A stretch of DNA of 6,146 nt from assembly GCA_023269335.1 (NCBI GenBank), contig JAHFTM010000114.1, positions 1 to 6,146 on the forward strand. The letters run 5' to 3'. The DNA comes from Chlamydiia bacterium. GTDB lineage: Bacteria; Chlamydiota; Chlamydiia; Chlamydiales; FEN-1388. Of this stretch, positions 5,400-6,146 are shown piece after piece (positions within the stretch are counted from its first letter, which is position 1; every line of letters begins with the position of its first letter). Below the pieces are notes generated by a model that was not told the DNA's origin, ran no database searches, and was given only the letters and a program-made list of their open reading frames with translations. Both the position numbers and the translations under genes were made by a program.

Positions 5400-6146
5400 A
5401 TGTTGCGCGAAGAGCTCAAAGTGATTCTTGAAATGCAAGAATTTGACATTCAAATGATTCGTCTTATGCGCCTGAAGCGTGAGCGGGAAGGGGAATTGGA
5501 GCGAATTCGGTCGCTTCGTGATGATCTACGCACCCAGGTAGTAGCTAAAGAAAGCGAAATCATTGACTTGAAAAAACAGATCCGCCTTTCTGAAGTAGAT
5601 ACGGGTGAGCTGAAAGCAAAGATTCAAAAGCTTGAAGGTCAGCAAAATAGCGTCAAGAAAGTTGAAGAGTTTAATGCACTGACTCAAGAAATTTCTGCTA
5701 TGGAGCGTGAAAAATCAGCTAAAGAACAAAGATTGAGTGACCTGTATGATAAACAAGCTGTTGAAGATGATCTTCTAAAAAATCTTAAATCCACATCTGA
5801 TTCTACAAAACAGAATAGTGAGGAGTTAGAAACGGAAATTAGATCCAGTATTGTTGCTATCAATGAAGAGGGAGCACAGCTGAAAAAGCTGCGTGATGCG
5901 CTTTGTGGAAAGGCTAATACTGAAATTTTGAAGATCTACGAAAAGCTACTGAAAAATAAAAAAGACCGTGTCATTGTGCCGATTGAAAATAGATGTTGCA
6001 GTGGATGTCATATTTTGGTGACAGCGCAACATGAAAACCTTGTTCGAAAAGGCGAAAAACTTGTTTTTTGCGAGCACTGCTCACGCATTCATTTCTGGCA
6101 AGAGCACCTTGCAGTAGCCTCTCAAGAAGAAGAGGGAACAGCAACT
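5400..6146 (+). CDS. Coiled-coil protein with C4-type zinc ribbon (CT398-like, DUF164 family), 3' end beyond window
   Basis: The frame is open for 249 codons to the right edge with no stop. Family members are, as I recall, about 240-260 residues, so probably only a short tail is missing. Residues 1 to about 165 are a charged, heptad-like helical region rich in Glu, Lys, Leu and Gln, expected to form a long coiled-coil hairpin. The C-terminal zinc ribbon has Cys200 and Cys203 in CCSGCHILV and Cys224 and Cys227 in VFCEHCSRIHFW, all four ligands present. The C. trachomatis relative CT398 has been reported to bind the sigma-54 factor RpoN and a type III secretion component; whether this protein does so is inferred from similarity. 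The acidic end (QEEEG) suggests the tail has begun. It is transcribed away from the other genes and is not obviously linked to them. Confidence 0.88.
   Translation, partial: MLREELKVILEMQEFDIQMIRLMRLKREREGELERIRSLRDDLRTQVVAKESEIIDLKKQIRLSEVDTGELKAKIQKLEGQQNSVKKVEEFNALTQEISAMEREKSAKEQRLSDLYDKQAVEDDLLKNLKSTSDSTKQNSEELETEIRSSIVAINEEGAQLKKLRDALCGKANTEILKIYEKLLKNKKDRVIVPIENRCCSGCHILVTAQHENLVRKGEKLVFCEHCSRIHFWQEHLAVASQEEEGTAT

Overview
The window looks like chromosome from a member of the Chlamydiae, most likely an environmental (Parachlamydia/Simkania/Waddlia-like) lineage rather than Chlamydia itself. Three things point there. The run glyA-clpP-dapF matches the C. trachomatis order CT432-CT431-CT430. 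The GlyA is long and carries an extra segment of about 30 residues in the region where chlamydial GlyA has one. The rightmost gene is a coiled-coil/zinc-ribbon protein of the CT398 type. Base composition is moderately AT-rich. The organism assignment comes from remembered gene order and protein features, not from a database search.

Layout: six genes lie head to tail on the minus strand, read from right to left. The first (4749-5213) encodes a small protein with a disordered N-terminus and a starch-binding-like C-terminal domain. Next come a PfkB/ribokinase-family sugar kinase (3575-4738), serine hydroxymethyltransferase glyA (1978-3480), the Clp protease subunit clpP (1349-1936), diaminopimelate epimerase dapF (509-1342), and a Xer tyrosine recombinase cut by the left edge (1-512). 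Gaps are very short or negative except for 94 bases between the kinase and glyA, so two transcription units are likely: [binding protein-kinase] and [glyA-clpP-dapF-xerC]. A 186-base AT-rich divergent spacer (5214-5399) separates these from the only plus-strand gene, the CT398-like gene (5400 to beyond 6146).

Functionally, glyA and dapF fit one-carbon and peptidoglycan amino-acid supply. Chlamydial relatives of both enzymes have been reported to have side activities that make D-amino acids (D-alanine and D-glutamate). ClpP is protein quality control and developmental turnover, and Xer is chromosome dimer resolution. The kinase plus starch-binding-like protein suggest an uncharacterised carbohydrate module. 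No RNA gene, insertion sequence, CRISPR array or convincing intrinsic terminator was seen. Most of the window is ordinary core genome; the least explained part is the small CBM-like protein and its kinase partner.
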